NCBI RefSeq assembly: GCF_000238255.3
Contig: NZ_CP011039.1
Span: forward strand, 855,001-919,000
DNA from: Pseudoalteromonas spongiae UST010723-006
GTDB taxonomy: Bacteria > Pseudomonadota > Gammaproteobacteria > Enterobacterales > Alteromonadaceae
DNA: 64,000 nt
Direction: 5' to 3'
This document shows positions 17,613 to 27,466 of the stretch, in pieces. The first letter of the stretch is position 1. Every line of letters begins with the position of its first letter. The translations under genes and the position numbers were made by a program. The notes under the pieces are model-generated. The model did no database searches, was not told where the DNA came from, and saw only the letters and a program-made list of their open reading frames with translations.

Positions 17613-19166
17613 ATGTCATCGAGTAACACTGATGCACAGACACAAAAAGTAAAACCCATAGATAAATTTCTTAATGGTATTGAGTATGTAGGAAATAAAT
17701 TGCCAGATCCGGCAATGATATTTTTGTTCTCAATGTTATTGATTTGGGTACTTTCTGCAATTTTTTCAAATTACACGTTTTCAGCAATCGACCCGCGCAC
17801 CGGCGAAGCAATTGTTGTTAATAACTTACTTACTGGTGATAGCCTTGCCGCCTTTTTAGCGAATATGGTTAAAACATTCACCGGCTTTGCGCCGCTCGGT
17901 GTAGTACTTGTTGCAATGCTCGGTGTAGGTGTAGCTGAGCATTCGGGCTACATTAACACTGGTCTAAAATTAATGTTGAAACGCACACCGAAGGCGCTAT
18001 TAACACCTTGCGTAATCTTAATTGCGATTGTTAGCCACACCGCAACTGATGCTGGCTATGTATTAGTAATTCCGCTTGCAGGTGTGATTTTTTATGCCAT
18101 GGGGCGTCACCCATTAGTCGGTATTGCTGCAGCGTTTGCCGGTGTAAGTGGTGGCTTTAGTGCTAACTTTATTCCATCGGGAATCGATCCGTTACTACAA
18201 AGCTTTACCCAAAGTGCAGCGCAAATTATTGACCCTACTATTGAAGTGAATCCACTCAATAACTGGTATTTCACTTCGGCGTCGAGTTTATTTATCGTGC
18301 TACTTGGCTGGTATATCACGGATAAAATTATCGAGCCGCGTCTAAACAAGGTCGAGCTTGATGGCAACACCGATGACTTACCGAGCTTTGATCAAATTAA
18401 TGACACCGAGCGTAAAGGCTTTTACATTGCCTCAGCTGTCATGATTGCTGGCCTTGCGCTACTTGCTTATGCTGCGTGGGGTGAAAGCTCTCCACTTCGT
18501 AGTAAAGAAGGCTCACTTACTGATTTTAAAGCGCCATTAATGCAATCTATCGTGCCGATTATTTTCTTGGTTTTCTGGATCCCAGGGGCGGTTTACGGTT
18601 TTGTAGTGGGTACCTTTAAATCAAGTAAAGACATGATAGATGCAATGACTAAAGCAATGCATGGCATGGCGTATTATGTGGTTATGGCGTTTTTCTGTGC
18701 ACTGTTTATTGCTGCGTTTTCGCAATCGAATCTGGGTGCGTTACTCGCTATTGAAGGTGCCGAAGTACTAAAAGCAATGCAGCTACCAAGTGCGGTAACT
18801 GTGGTGGGCATTATTTTCTTAACCGGTTTTGTGAACCTGTTTGTTGGTTCAAGTAGTGCAAAATGGGCGCTGCTAGGACCAATTTTCGTACCTATGTTAA
18901 TGCAGTTGGGCATTTCGCCAGACTTAACACAAGCGGCTTACCGTATTGGTGATTCAAGCTCAAATATTATCACGCCGTTAATGCCTTATTTCCCGCTAGT
19001 GGTGGTGTACTGTCAAAAGTATGTTAAGAATACCGGAATTGGTACATTAATCGCGTTAATGATCCCATACTCAATTGCCTTTATGATTGGCTGGACCTTG
19101 TTCTTACTTGCTTACTGGGGCCTAGGTTTACAATTAGGTTTACAAGCAAATTATACCTATGGGTGA
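17613..19166 (+). CDS. AbgT-family transporter
   Basis: 517-residue inner-membrane protein with about nine to eleven hydrophobic segments. Family marks include VSHTATDAGYVLVIPLAG, SGGFSANFIPSGIDPLLQ (hairpin region), and SSSAKWALLGPIFVPM plus DSSSNIITPLMPYFPL near the C-terminus. AbgT proteins take up p-aminobenzoyl-glutamate or export sulfonamides and related compounds; which applies cannot be told. A GGGAAA ribosome-binding site precedes ATG 17613. It is followed by a strong bidirectional terminator. Confidence 0.9.
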   Translation: MSSSNTDAQTQKVKPIDKFLNGIEYVGNKLPDPAMIFLFSMLLIWVLSAIFSNYTFSAIDPRTGEAIVVNNLLTGDSLAAFLANMVKTFTGFAPLGVVLVAMLGVGVAEHSGYINTGLKLMLKRTPKALLTPCVILIAIVSHTATDAGYVLVIPLAGVIFYAMGRHPLVGIAAAFAGVSGGFSANFIPSGIDPLLQSFTQSAAQIIDPTIEVNPLNNWYFTSASSLFIVLLGWYITDKIIEPRLNKVELDGNTDDLPSFDQINDTERKGFYIASAVMIAGLALLAYAAWGESSPLRSKEGSLTDFKAPLMQSIVPIIFLVFWIPGAVYGFVVGTFKSSKDMIDAMTKAMHGMAYYVVMAFFCALFIAAFSQSNLGALLAIEGAEVLKAMQLPSAVTVVGIIFLTGFVNLFVGSSSAKWALLGPIFVPMLMQLGISPDLTQAAYRIGDSSSNIITPLMPYFPLVVVYCQKYVKNTGIGTLIALMIPYSIAFMIGWTLFLLAYWGLGLQLGLQANYTYG

Positions 19167-19253
19167 TAGCGGTTCATGTAAATAGCTAATCATTCTTGTG
19201 GGCTAAACGTTTTGCTAACCGCGTTGGCATAACGTATAGCTTACAGCCCAAAC

Positions 19254-19287
19254 AAAAAAACAGCAGGTTAATACCTGCTGTTTTTTT
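19254..19287. terminator. Bidirectional terminator between the AbgT gene and the anti-sigma gene
   Basis: CAGCAGGT (19261-19268) pairs with ACCTGCTG (19273-19280) around TAAT. It is flanked by seven A on the left and seven T on the right, so it serves both strands. Confidence 0.9.
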
Positions 19288-19310
19288 GTTTAAGCTACAT
19301 TCTATTTTTA

Positions 19311-20018
19311 TTAAATGCGCCATTGCAGTGAATTTTGCAATTTGTCATTGTAAGGCGAGAGTGCTTGGCCTTTTTCACCGAGTAAAATGAGATTTGCTTT
19401 ATGGCCTTGGTAAGTTGCACCATCAAATGATTCGTCCGAAAAGTAAGACTCGGTACGATACTGATTCTCGCTTGGTACAATAAACAGTGTCATCGGGCCT
19501 TGCTCTGTTTGAAATACCAAATGCAGGCTTTTTTGCCCCTTAAAATCACAAAAGGTAAGGTAGCTTACTTGGTTTGGTAATTCGCTAAAACTACCACCAA
19601 AGCTGGCAAGTTTTGCATTTACTTCTTGCAAACTAAAGTTGTGATTTACATTAGTAAGCGAGCTAGGTTCATGGTAAACATGAGCAAGTGCGTGTTGCTC
19701 TAAATTAAGTGGTGCACCCATATTTAAATAAGTGAACGACACGCCAAATAAAAACGCCACAGATGCTGCCAATGCTAAATGAACACGTGTTTTTTTACGC
19801 TGAGTTTGAAACGCATGCAATGACTGATTTAACACCAAGCGCTCAGCGAGGCTCTCTGGCACAGGGATGTTAAGTGCTTGCTCAATGTCGTTATCAAGGG
19901 CTTTTAGCTCGTTACTAAATGCGTGTGCATCTGGGTCTGACTCAAGCGCATCGAGCACGTCTTTGTCGCTGGTATTAGGATCAGCATATAAACGACGTCG
20001 TAATTCTAATTCATCCAT
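19311..20018 (-). CDS. Anti-sigma factor, DUF3379-like
   Basis: 235 residues. A cytosolic N-terminal part rich in Asp, Glu and Leu (MDELELRRRLYADPN) is followed by one transmembrane helix (VHLALAASVAFLFGVSFTYL, about 79-98) and a periplasmic C-terminal domain. This topology, and the 8-base overlap with the ECF sigma gene upstream, mark it as the cognate membrane anti-sigma factor. It looks like the DUF3379 family of Alteromonadales; the name is recalled from family knowledge. It is the last gene of the moxR-bat run. Confidence 0.75.
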   Translation of the reverse strand: MDELELRRRLYADPNTSDKDVLDALESDPDAHAFSNELKALDNDIEQALNIPVPESLAERLVLNQSLHAFQTQRKKTRVHLALAASVAFLFGVSFTYLNMGAPLNLEQHALAHVYHEPSSLTNVNHNFSLQEVNAKLASFGGSFSELPNQVSYLTFCDFKGQKSLHLVFQTEQGPMTLFIVPSENQYRTESYFSDESFDGATYQGHKANLILLGEKGQALSPYNDKLQNSLQWRI

Positions 20019-20565
20019 TGTTGATCCCCCTTTGTAAACTTGGTTGTAAATTGTCTTTCAATTGGTTGCGAGCACGAAATAGTCGTGTCATTACGGTGTT
20101 TTTGTTAAGTGATAAAATGGATGCGATTTCATCACCACTAAACCCCATTACTACTTGCAGAAGCAAGGGTTCACGGTACTCTTCATCGAGTTGCATAATG
20201 CGTTTTTGTAGCTGTGAACGCTCTGCGTTTTGTTCCATATCTAAGGTTTGCGTATCGCATAGCGTATCTTGCTCAACATCGCTGTAATCAAATTGTTTAC
20301 GCTCAAAACGGCGCGCATTCTCACGACGTAAAATCGTGATTAACCATGCTTTAGCTGCTTGCTGGTCAAGTAGTGAATCAAGCGAGCGCCAAGCCCTCAA
20401 AAAAGTTTCTTGCACAAGGTCTTCGGCAACCGTTGGGTCACCTGCTAACCAGTATGCGAAGCGATATAGCTCTTTGTGATACACATTCACTAACGCTTCA
20501 TATCGTTTTTGTTTATCAGCCATGTCAATTAAGACCTGACGTTGCTGTTTTTTCTTTCCAAACAT
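20011..20565 (-). CDS. ECF-type RNA polymerase sigma factor
   Basis: 184 residues with sigma region 2 (YRFAYWLAGDPTVAEDLVQETFLRAW, split by the region 2.2/2.4 helices) and a region 4 helix-turn-helix (MGFSGDEIASILSLNKNTVMTRLFRAR). It would direct RNA polymerase to a stress regulon, held in check by the overlapping anti-sigma gene. The frame starts at ATG 20565, 10 bases after batD. ATG 20523 (MADKQKRY) has AGGT about ten bases upstream and is a plausible alternative. Its position at the end of the bat operon is unusual for a regulator and implies the two are linked. Confidence 0.85.
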   Translation of the reverse strand: MFGKKKQQRQVLIDMADKQKRYEALVNVYHKELYRFAYWLAGDPTVAEDLVQETFLRAWRSLDSLLDQQAAKAWLITILRRENARRFERKQFDYSDVEQDTLCDTQTLDMEQNAERSQLQKRIMQLDEEYREPLLLQVVMGFSGDEIASILSLNKNTVMTRLFRARNQLKDNLQPSLQRGINNG

Positions 20566-20575
20566 TAAAACTATT

Positions 20576-22192
20576 TTAATAGAGTTGGGTTAACTCATTC
20601 TCGCTTTTGGTTTTTTTATTTAAATTATTTATCTGCTGGTAAATAAACTTTAGGTCGACCGCGTGATTTTTACCGGCGTATAAATTTGCTTGTAAGTGAT
20701 TTACCGACTCAGCAAATTGCGAGTTGTTCACCATATTGTTGAGTTTAGTTAAATCTGCGCTGCCTGTATGTAGCTTACACAGTTTTACTAATTGATGATA
20801 AAATGCGCGTTGATTATTTTGTTTTAACGCTTCTTTGAGTTCAGGCAAGGGGGTTATGCTTTGCTTAGGCGTTACATCGTTATTGCCTGTTTGCGTTGCC
20901 GGTTTGCGTTTTATCCACCAAATAACTAAGGTGATTAACCACAATACATAGCCCAGAAAAACTAGCGGCCAGTAGTAAAATGGGGTTTCAAACGTGGTTT
21001 GATTCGCTGTGTTTGTTTGCGTACTTTCAGGTAACGCGTTGTTCTGAATTGGCGCAGAGATGGCTGGTTGCACAAAGTTAGGGTCACCAACCACAGTTAA
21101 CTTGCGCTCCGGAAGTGTGGCGTACTCAGTGCGGTTGGTAATAATGTTAAACCAAGGTACGCGAACCTCAGGCAAAGTATAACTGCCCGGAGCTTGAGGC
21201 ATAAGCGCAAATGACTCAACTTTTTGTGAAATAACTTTACCATTTCGTACTAGGTTATTGCTTTCCGCTTGATCTGAATAGCTGCGCACGCCGTTAATTG
21301 TAGGTAAATTGATTTCAGGCAATTGTTCTTTGGTAATGCCAAGTGCCGTAACAGTAATGGTACGGGTAATTGGTTCACCAATTTGATAACTCTGCTTTTC
21401 TGGTTGCCACTCTTCATTTAAGGTAACAAGTTCACTTGGTAACCAGTTGCCAGAGCTACTTTGTGGAATAGGTTTAATCGTTAACTGAATATCTTTACCC
21501 ACAGCACTTGCCGCACGAGTGCGGTAATTGTCGCGAATTCGGCCTTTAAAGTAGGGTGACTTGATAGTGTATTGACCGCTTTTTTGCGGTTGAATAAGGT
21601 AATTACGCTCAATAATTAAATAGCGAATGCCATCAATAATTTCGTAACTCTCTTTTTGTTTACCAAGCTGGGATACATTAGCGGTTTCTAGCTCTGGAGA
21701 GCCTAATTGCCCCTCAGTTAAGTCGTTAGCAAGGAATAATTTAACGGTATATACGCCAGCTTGCTGCACGTATAACGTATCGCTTTGCATGCTTGTTTCG
21801 ATATACACATCTTTGCTCTGATTATCAGCGGTTGACGATGGCACGACTTTAACGCTAAGCGGATTAGATTGCATGTTGGCAACAGAAAAGCTGGGTATTT
21901 CATACGTGCCAGGGTTACGTGCCATTAATTCCACTTGCCACTGTGTGGTGTGATTTACTTGGCCGTTAATTATGCTGGTGTTGCTGCGCACTGATGTAGG
22001 ACCCACTACAAAGTTTTTTAAGAGTGGTGTGGTATCGGGCTGTTCACCTTTTACATTTTGTTCAGCACGAATTGTCAAATTAAAGAATTCACCGGCTAAT
22101 ACTGGGTTGCGATCAACACTGGCAGTGAGTGCTGCTATCGCTTGCAAAGGCAGTAATACAAGGCTAACTAAAACAACTAAGCGACTTACCAT
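20576..22192 (-). CDS. batD: BatD-like periplasmic/membrane protein
   Basis: 538 residues with an N-terminal signal peptide (VVLVSLVLLPLQAIAALTA), a long beta-rich periplasmic region and one C-terminal transmembrane helix (YYWPLVFLGYVLWLITLVIWWIKRK) followed by a cytosolic tail. The N-terminal strand pattern ASVDRNPVLAGEFFNLTI is typical of the BatD family, named from the Bacteroides aerotolerance operon. It starts inside the end of batBC (7-base overlap). Its molecular role is not established; it probably works with the VWA proteins at the inner membrane. Confidence 0.85.
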   Translation of the reverse strand: MVSRLVVLVSLVLLPLQAIAALTASVDRNPVLAGEFFNLTIRAEQNVKGEQPDTTPLLKNFVVGPTSVRSNTSIINGQVNHTTQWQVELMARNPGTYEIPSFSVANMQSNPLSVKVVPSSTADNQSKDVYIETSMQSDTLYVQQAGVYTVKLFLANDLTEGQLGSPELETANVSQLGKQKESYEIIDGIRYLIIERNYLIQPQKSGQYTIKSPYFKGRIRDNYRTRAASAVGKDIQLTIKPIPQSSSGNWLPSELVTLNEEWQPEKQSYQIGEPITRTITVTALGITKEQLPEINLPTINGVRSYSDQAESNNLVRNGKVISQKVESFALMPQAPGSYTLPEVRVPWFNIITNRTEYATLPERKLTVVGDPNFVQPAISAPIQNNALPESTQTNTANQTTFETPFYYWPLVFLGYVLWLITLVIWWIKRKPATQTGNNDVTPKQSITPLPELKEALKQNNQRAFYHQLVKLCKLHTGSADLTKLNNMVNNSQFAESVNHLQANLYAGKNHAVDLKFIYQQINNLNKKTKSENELTQLY

Positions 22193-24078
22193 GACTTCTC
22201 AACTCCTTGCTGCTGGATGCGCTGACGATATCTTTTTTGACTTTCTAACTTCATTTTATTGCGTAACAAAATAGCCGGATCATCCGGTACTTTGCGTAGT
22301 AGCTGATTAATAATCTGGACTTGCTCTTTTTCTTCTGGGGTTAGCTCGGGCGCTGGCGTAGCCTGCTGTTGTGGCATTTGCTGCTCAGCTTGTTGCTGTT
22401 GTTCGGCTTGTTGCTCTGCTTCACCCTCTGGCTGTTGTTCAGACTCTTTATCTGAAGGGTTAGCGTGTTGTTCTTTTTGCTCTAGTTGCTCAGGCGAACT
22501 CTCAGCTTTCATATCCGGCTGATTGTTATTTTCTTGCTTTTCACCTTCGCTCTTTTCGCCGTTTTGATTTTGCTGGTCTTGAGACTCAGATTGCTCACCA
22601 TTTTGCTGGTTTTGCTCATTTGATTGCTGGTTTTGTTGGCCAGATTGTTGGTCTTGTTGTTGCTGATTGTCGCCTTGTTGCTGCTTGTCTTGCTCTTGAT
22701 TTTCACCATCTTGAGATTGTTGATTTTGCTGCTGTTGCTTCAAATCTTCTAATAAGGCTTTATTTTCTTGCGCTTGCTTAAATTCAGGTTGCTGGGCTAA
22801 GGCTTTGTCATAAGCCTCAATCGCTTCATCAAAACGATTTAATTTTGCTAAGGCGTTACCTTGATTATAAAGTCCCTCTGCGCTGCCATCTTGCTTAAAC
22901 TTTTTGAGCGCGTTTTCGAAATCACCTTGTTGGTATAGCGCAGAGCCTGATAAATTCGCAGTCTTAGCGTTACTTGCGGCTTTATAATCTTGCTGTTGAT
23001 ACGCTTGGTGCGCTTTTTGCTCGTCATTTAATAACCAGCTCGGTAGTGACAATGCGTAACTGACACTTGGTTTAAATACAAATAGGCAGCAAAGGCCTAA
23101 TAAAAATTTAGGTTGGTGTTTTAACATCATAAAACCGAGTGGAATAAGTAAAAATACTAAGTAAATACCGCCATCAATGGGTTGTTGGCTGGTTTGCTCA
23201 CGCTTTACCACATCGTCTTGGTTAGTGTTTGTAGGCTTAAATAGCGCAAGATCGGCATCACTTACTTGATAGTAATTAAACTTACCACCCGTATTTGAGG
23301 CAAGTTGTTGTAATAGGCTAAAGTTGGCTTTTGGAATAACAATCTGCCCGTAGTTATCTTTTAAAAAACCTTCGTTTGGCAATTGAATTGGCGCGCCTTG
23401 TTCGGTTGCTACCGCATAGATATTGAGTTTGATATTGTGCTTATTTAATAGTTTCTCAATGTCACGGCTTTCATCAAAATCATCAATACCATCAGTGATC
23501 CAATAAATCTCGCCATTGGTCACGCTTGCTTGGTTCAGTAACTCGACCGCTAAATTGATACCAGCAAAGGTATTACTACCCGGCACAGGCATAATCTCTG
23601 GGCTTAAACTCGGAATGAGGTTGGCGAGCGTTTGGTGATCTGACGTCAGTGGAGAAATGGTGTAAGCATCGTTACTGTATGCCACGAGTGCTAAGTCACT
23701 TTCTTTCAAAATATCGGTCAGTGTAAGTGCTTTAAAACGTGCCTGTGTTAAGCGATTGGGCTTTATGTCTTGGCTGTACATTGAGCGAGACATGTCCATC
23801 ACTAACACGCGCGCATGCTTGCTTTGATAAACTGGTAACGGTTGTGATTGCCAGCTCGGTCCTGCAAGTGCGACAACACTGACAAGCAAAAATAAGCTTA
23901 ACCACAGAGAATTGGTTTTGCTGTGTTTGGTTTCACCATCTAACAGAAATTGTGCAAGGTGAGGGGCGATGGGACTATTGCTAATATGTTTACGTTTTTT
24001 AATAAACTGCAATGCCATTACCAAGGTAACTAACGGTAATAGGTAAAAGGCTTCAGGGCGAATAAATTCTAACGTCAT
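22186..24078 (-). CDS. VWA-TPR fusion protein (BatB/BatC-like)
   Basis: 630 residues. Two N-terminal transmembrane helices are followed by a von Willebrand A domain with MIDAS motif DMSRSMYS (about 95-102), a third helix after about 305, and tetratricopeptide repeats (QGDFENALKKF, LNRFDEAIEAYDKAL). The next stretch, about residues 445-578, is extremely rich in Gln, with Glu, Asn and Ser. The order equals BatB plus BatC joined in one protein. The Gln-rich segment is encoded by mixed CAA/CAG and is likely disordered. It overlaps batA by four bases and batD by seven. Confidence 0.88.
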   Translation of the reverse strand: MTLEFIRPEAFYLLPLVTLVMALQFIKKRKHISNSPIAPHLAQFLLDGETKHSKTNSLWLSLFLLVSVVALAGPSWQSQPLPVYQSKHARVLVMDMSRSMYSQDIKPNRLTQARFKALTLTDILKESDLALVAYSNDAYTISPLTSDHQTLANLIPSLSPEIMPVPGSNTFAGINLAVELLNQASVTNGEIYWITDGIDDFDESRDIEKLLNKHNIKLNIYAVATEQGAPIQLPNEGFLKDNYGQIVIPKANFSLLQQLASNTGGKFNYYQVSDADLALFKPTNTNQDDVVKREQTSQQPIDGGIYLVFLLIPLGFMMLKHQPKFLLGLCCLFVFKPSVSYALSLPSWLLNDEQKAHQAYQQQDYKAASNAKTANLSGSALYQQGDFENALKKFKQDGSAEGLYNQGNALAKLNRFDEAIEAYDKALAQQPEFKQAQENKALLEDLKQQQQNQQSQDGENQEQDKQQQGDNQQQQDQQSGQQNQQSNEQNQQNGEQSESQDQQNQNGEKSEGEKQENNNQPDMKAESSPEQLEQKEQHANPSDKESEQQPEGEAEQQAEQQQQAEQQMPQQQATPAPELTPEEKEQVQIINQLLRKVPDDPAILLRNKMKLESQKRYRQRIQQQGVEKSW

Positions 24079-25055
24079 GCGCCACTCCGTGTTGTTAAAC
24101 TACGAATACTATTTACTAATGTTTGCGTGAATAGCAGTAGCACTGCGATAAACAATGGAATATAAAACAACGCTTTTTGCGGTCTTACGGTTTCACTGTT
24201 ATCGCTAATGGGTTCTAACTGATCAAGCATTTGATAAATGCGCTGTAAACTTGCCACGTCGGTTGCGCGAAAGTATTGGCCACCGGTATCACGTGCAACT
24301 TCTGTTAATAAGCCTTCATCTAATGCGCTACCACGCTGCATTTGAAAGCCAAAAAAGTTTGATTGGCTGTCGGCACCTACACCAACGGTATATACTTTGA
24401 TTCCCGCATCCTTAGCAAGGATCAGCGCTTCTTCTGGGCTTAAATTACCAGCGGTATTTTGTCCGTCGGTTAATAAAATAAGTATGCGGTTACTGTCTTC
24501 TTTTAAAGCAAAACGCTTTACAGCAAGGCCGAGTGCGTCGCCTATTGCGGTGGCTTGACCCACCAAGCCAATTTGCGCTTCTTCTAGCATTTTAGCGACT
24601 GTGGTTAAGTCGCGGGTGAGTGGCGTTTGTAAAAATGCGGTATCGGCAAACAAAATAAGGCCTAGTCGATCGCCAGTGCGGGCAGTAATAAACTCATTAA
24701 GTACAGCTTTAACTACAGATAATCTGTCAATGTACTGCCCCTGATATTGCATATCTTGCTCACGCATTGAGGTAGATAAATCGACAGCCAGCATAATTTC
24801 ACGCCCTTCGTTGGGTAACTGAATTGGTTCGCCATAGTACTTAGGGTGCGCTAGGGCAACGCATAAACATGCCCAAATAAGCCAAGGCCAAAGTGAAAAA
24901 CGTGTTGGTTGCGATATGTTGCCGGTTTGCACTACTGGGTTGTGGTAAAGCGCCGTTGTTCTGACGGTTGCGACTTGTTTGTTTTTTTGTAACTTACGCA
25001 GTAAAAACGGCAGCGGCAATAATAAAAAGGCAAATGGCCAAGCAAACTCAAACAT
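24075..25055 (-). CDS. batA: BatA-like VWA-domain membrane protein
   Basis: 326 residues: two N-terminal transmembrane helices, a von Willebrand A domain with MIDAS AVDLSTSMRE (about 89-98) and the second Thr/Asp elements in LLTDGQNTAG, and one C-terminal helix (ALFYIPLFIAVLLLFTQTL). The VWA domain faces the periplasm by this topology. Overlap of eight bases with the upstream DUF4381 gene and four with batBC indicates translational coupling throughout the operon. Confidence 0.88.
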   Translation of the reverse strand: MFEFAWPFAFLLLPLPFLLRKLQKNKQVATVRTTALYHNPVVQTGNISQPTRFSLWPWLIWACLCVALAHPKYYGEPIQLPNEGREIMLAVDLSTSMREQDMQYQGQYIDRLSVVKAVLNEFITARTGDRLGLILFADTAFLQTPLTRDLTTVAKMLEEAQIGLVGQATAIGDALGLAVKRFALKEDSNRILILLTDGQNTAGNLSPEEALILAKDAGIKVYTVGVGADSQSNFFGFQMQRGSALDEGLLTEVARDTGGQYFRATDVASLQRIYQMLDQLEPISDNSETVRPQKALFYIPLFIAVLLLFTQTLVNSIRSLTTRSGA

Positions 25056-25509
25056 TAATCGCTCCTTTTACTTTAAAACGATTAATAGCCTGTGTCAGCT
25101 TGTTATGAAAATCGGTAAGTGGTTCATTATTTTCGGCTTGATACAAGCGCATTAGCTGATCATTGCTGAGCGTTATTTTTGATGTTGCGGCGACAAGCTC
25201 AAGCCATTTTTCACCACTTTGACTAGCAGCTTCTGCGCCATAGTAGTGTTTTACAAGACGTTTCAATAACAAATGCAACGCCTGTACATTATCTAAATTG
25301 CAAGATTGATATGCTTTACTTTCTTTAATTGCTTGTTTTTTAGCTTTATTGAGTAGATGACGTTGGTAAATTGCATAGCTGGCAATAACGAGTAGCAATA
25401 GGACTACTGCAATGATTGCTATAGCGGGCAGCGAAAGAGGCCACCAAGGCACTGTCGCAGGTGCGATAACATCATGCAAATTATCTAACGGAGATGTTGG
25501 TGTCGCCAT
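25048..25509 (-). CDS. DUF4381-like membrane protein
   Basis: 153 residues with one transmembrane helix near the N-terminus (WPLSLPAIAIIAVVLLLLVIASYAIY) preceded by a Pro-rich segment, then a basic helical cytosolic domain. Small proteins of this form (DUF4381) occur between the DUF58 and batA genes in Alteromonadales and relatives. Function is unknown. It overlaps batA by eight bases. Confidence 0.75.
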   Translation of the reverse strand: MATPTSPLDNLHDVIAPATVPWWPLSLPAIAIIAVVLLLLVIASYAIYQRHLLNKAKKQAIKESKAYQSCNLDNVQALHLLLKRLVKHYYGAEAASQSGEKWLELVAATSKITLSNDQLMRLYQAENNEPLTDFHNKLTQAINRFKVKGAINV

Positions 25510-25516
25510 TAAATCA

Positions 25517-26449
25517 TTATCCCTTTAATTGTTCGGTGATTGATTGCGCTGCACTAAAAGGCATCAGCGCTAACCCTGATTTATGTAATAGCTGATAAAG
25601 CGCATTTTGCTGGGCATTGGCTTTTGCCGCATAACTTTCGCGAAATTTAGCGTTAGCCAGCGGCAAACTTGCTTGGCGATTACCTGATTTTAGTGAAAGT
25701 TGCTCGCCAACATTCGGCAGCGCACGTTCCATAGGATCAAAAATAGGGCAGGCAATTAACTCACAGTGGCGGGTTAATAACAGTAGTTGCTTTGCCATAT
25801 CTTCACTTAAATGATGAAAATCCGAAATGAGATACACCAAGGAGCCTGGTTTTGCTAAGTGTACTAAACGATTTAATTGATCATTTAGCGTTTGCGATTC
25901 GCCGTCGAGTTTACTGCTTAATGCTGCTTGGTGGGCAAGCTGTAAATTATGAAACAGCTTTAATGCAGCACTTTGACGTGAAGCGGGCTTTAGCTCCCAA
26001 TGGGCATTATGATTAAACACTAACCCGCCAACGCGATCGCCGCGCTGAACGGCACTCCATGCAATCAGTGCGCTCAAATGTGCAGCTTGCACAGATTTTA
26101 AAAGCAACTGAGAGCCAAAGATCATGCTGTCGCTAAAGTCAGTCAAAATAAAAACGGGGCGTTCTTTTTCTTCCTGAAATAGCTTGGTATGGGCGATTCC
26201 GGTACGAGCGGTAACACGCCAGTCGATGGCACGTACATCATCACCCGGTTGATAATGTCGAACTTCGGCAAATTCCATACCTCGGCCTTTATGTGGCGCA
26301 AGATATTGACCCGCATTGTGGTGCTTCACTTTGCGTTTTGGCGTTAACTCAAGCAAGGTGGTTTTGTTGTGATACGCCATCAACTCATTGAGCGAGAGCT
26401 CCACACCATTGCTTTGCAGTTCGGCGAGTTGTGCAGTTTGTGTATTCAT
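25517..26449 (-). CDS. DUF58-domain protein
   Basis: 310 residues with the DUF58 core motif PGDDVRAIDWRVTARTG (about 68-84) and a VWA-like segment RPVFILTDFSDSM that keeps a MIDAS-like Asp-x-Ser-x pattern. No membrane helix is evident. DUF58 proteins nearly always sit beside a MoxR ATPase, as here, with seven bases between the genes. The molecular function of the pair is thought to be chaperone-like assembly or maturation of partner proteins. Confidence 0.88.
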   Translation of the reverse strand: MNTQTAQLAELQSNGVELSLNELMAYHNKTTLLELTPKRKVKHHNAGQYLAPHKGRGMEFAEVRHYQPGDDVRAIDWRVTARTGIAHTKLFQEEKERPVFILTDFSDSMIFGSQLLLKSVQAAHLSALIAWSAVQRGDRVGGLVFNHNAHWELKPASRQSAALKLFHNLQLAHQAALSSKLDGESQTLNDQLNRLVHLAKPGSLVYLISDFHHLSEDMAKQLLLLTRHCELIACPIFDPMERALPNVGEQLSLKSGNRQASLPLANAKFRESYAAKANAQQNALYQLLHKSGLALMPFSAAQSITEQLKG

Positions 26450-26456
26450 AATGGGT

Positions 26457-27413
26457 TTAAGGTGCTACCACGCGCGCGATTATCTCGGCGAGTACATCAT
26501 CTTTGCTTACGCCATCTGCTTGCGCTTCGTAAGATAAAATAATGCGGTGACGTAGCACATTAGCAAATACACTTTGAATATCTTCAGGTGCGACAAAATC
26601 ACGACCAGCGAGCCATGCATGCGCTCGGGCACAGCGATCGAGCGCAATTGTAGCGCGCGGACTTGCGCCGTATTCTATCCAGCGGCCTAACTCTGGGCTT
26701 AACTTTTCAGCTTGGCGTGTTGCGATTATTAGCTGCACAAGATAGCGTTCAAGTGGTTCTGATAAATGCAGTGAAAGCACTTGCTTGCGCGATTCAAACA
26801 AGGTTTGTTGCGAAATTTGTGGTGCTTTAACTTGCTCTTCTGACAGCGCTTCACCGCGGGTTAGGCGTAATATGTCGAGCTCGTTTTGTGCGTCTGGATA
26901 ATCAATACTAAGGTGCAATAAAAAACGGTCAAGCTGCGCCTCTGGAAGCGGGTAGGTCCCTTCTTGCTCTAGCGGGTTTTGCGTTGCCATAACAAGAAAC
27001 AACTCTGGCAGTGGGTACGTTTTTTTACCTACCGTGATTTGTCTTTCTGCCATGGCCTCTAATAGAGCTGATTGAACTTTTGCTGGCGCACGGTTAATTT
27101 CATCAGCGAGCACAAGGTTATGAAACAACGGTCCTGCTTCAAACACAAATTCGCTGGTTTGCTGGCGATAAATATCGGTTCCTGTGATATCTGCCGGCAA
27201 TAAATCGGGGGTAAATTGTACGCGTTGGAAATTGCCTTCAACACCTTGTGCCAACGCATTTACTGCACGGGTTTTAGCAAGACCTGGAGGACCTTCAACA
27301 AGTAGGTGCCCATCAGCAAGTAATGCTAGTAAAAGTGCTTGAGTAAGTTCTGGTTGGCCAATGATTTGGCTGTCTAAATAATTTTGTAGCTGAACAAACG
27401 CTGATACCGCCAT
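26457..27413 (-). CDS. MoxR-family AAA+ ATPase
   Basis: 318 residues. Walker A is EGPPGLAKTRAV, Walker B is LADEINRAPAKVQSALLEAM, and the sensor region is VMATQNPLEQEGTYPLPEAQ, all diagnostic of MoxR (MRP subfamily) ATPases. It is the first gene of the moxR-bat run, with AAGGAT upstream of ATG 27413 and a strong promoter 50-80 bases further up. MoxR proteins work with VWA-domain partners, which are encoded directly downstream. Confidence 0.92.
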   Translation of the reverse strand: MAVSAFVQLQNYLDSQIIGQPELTQALLLALLADGHLLVEGPPGLAKTRAVNALAQGVEGNFQRVQFTPDLLPADITGTDIYRQQTSEFVFEAGPLFHNLVLADEINRAPAKVQSALLEAMAERQITVGKKTYPLPELFLVMATQNPLEQEGTYPLPEAQLDRFLLHLSIDYPDAQNELDILRLTRGEALSEEQVKAPQISQQTLFESRKQVLSLHLSEPLERYLVQLIIATRQAEKLSPELGRWIEYGASPRATIALDRCARAHAWLAGRDFVAPEDIQSVFANVLRHRIILSYEAQADGVSKDDVLAEIIARVVAP

Positions 27414-27466
27414 GTTAGTCGCTATCCTTATTGTTTTAATTGGCTTAAATAGTTCTTAACCGCTAG

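Noticed and set aside
22509..22709. Lys/Asn/Ser-rich minus-strand frame in the Gln-rich region
   Set aside because: It is a frame-shifted reading of the Gln repeats and has no support as a separate protein.
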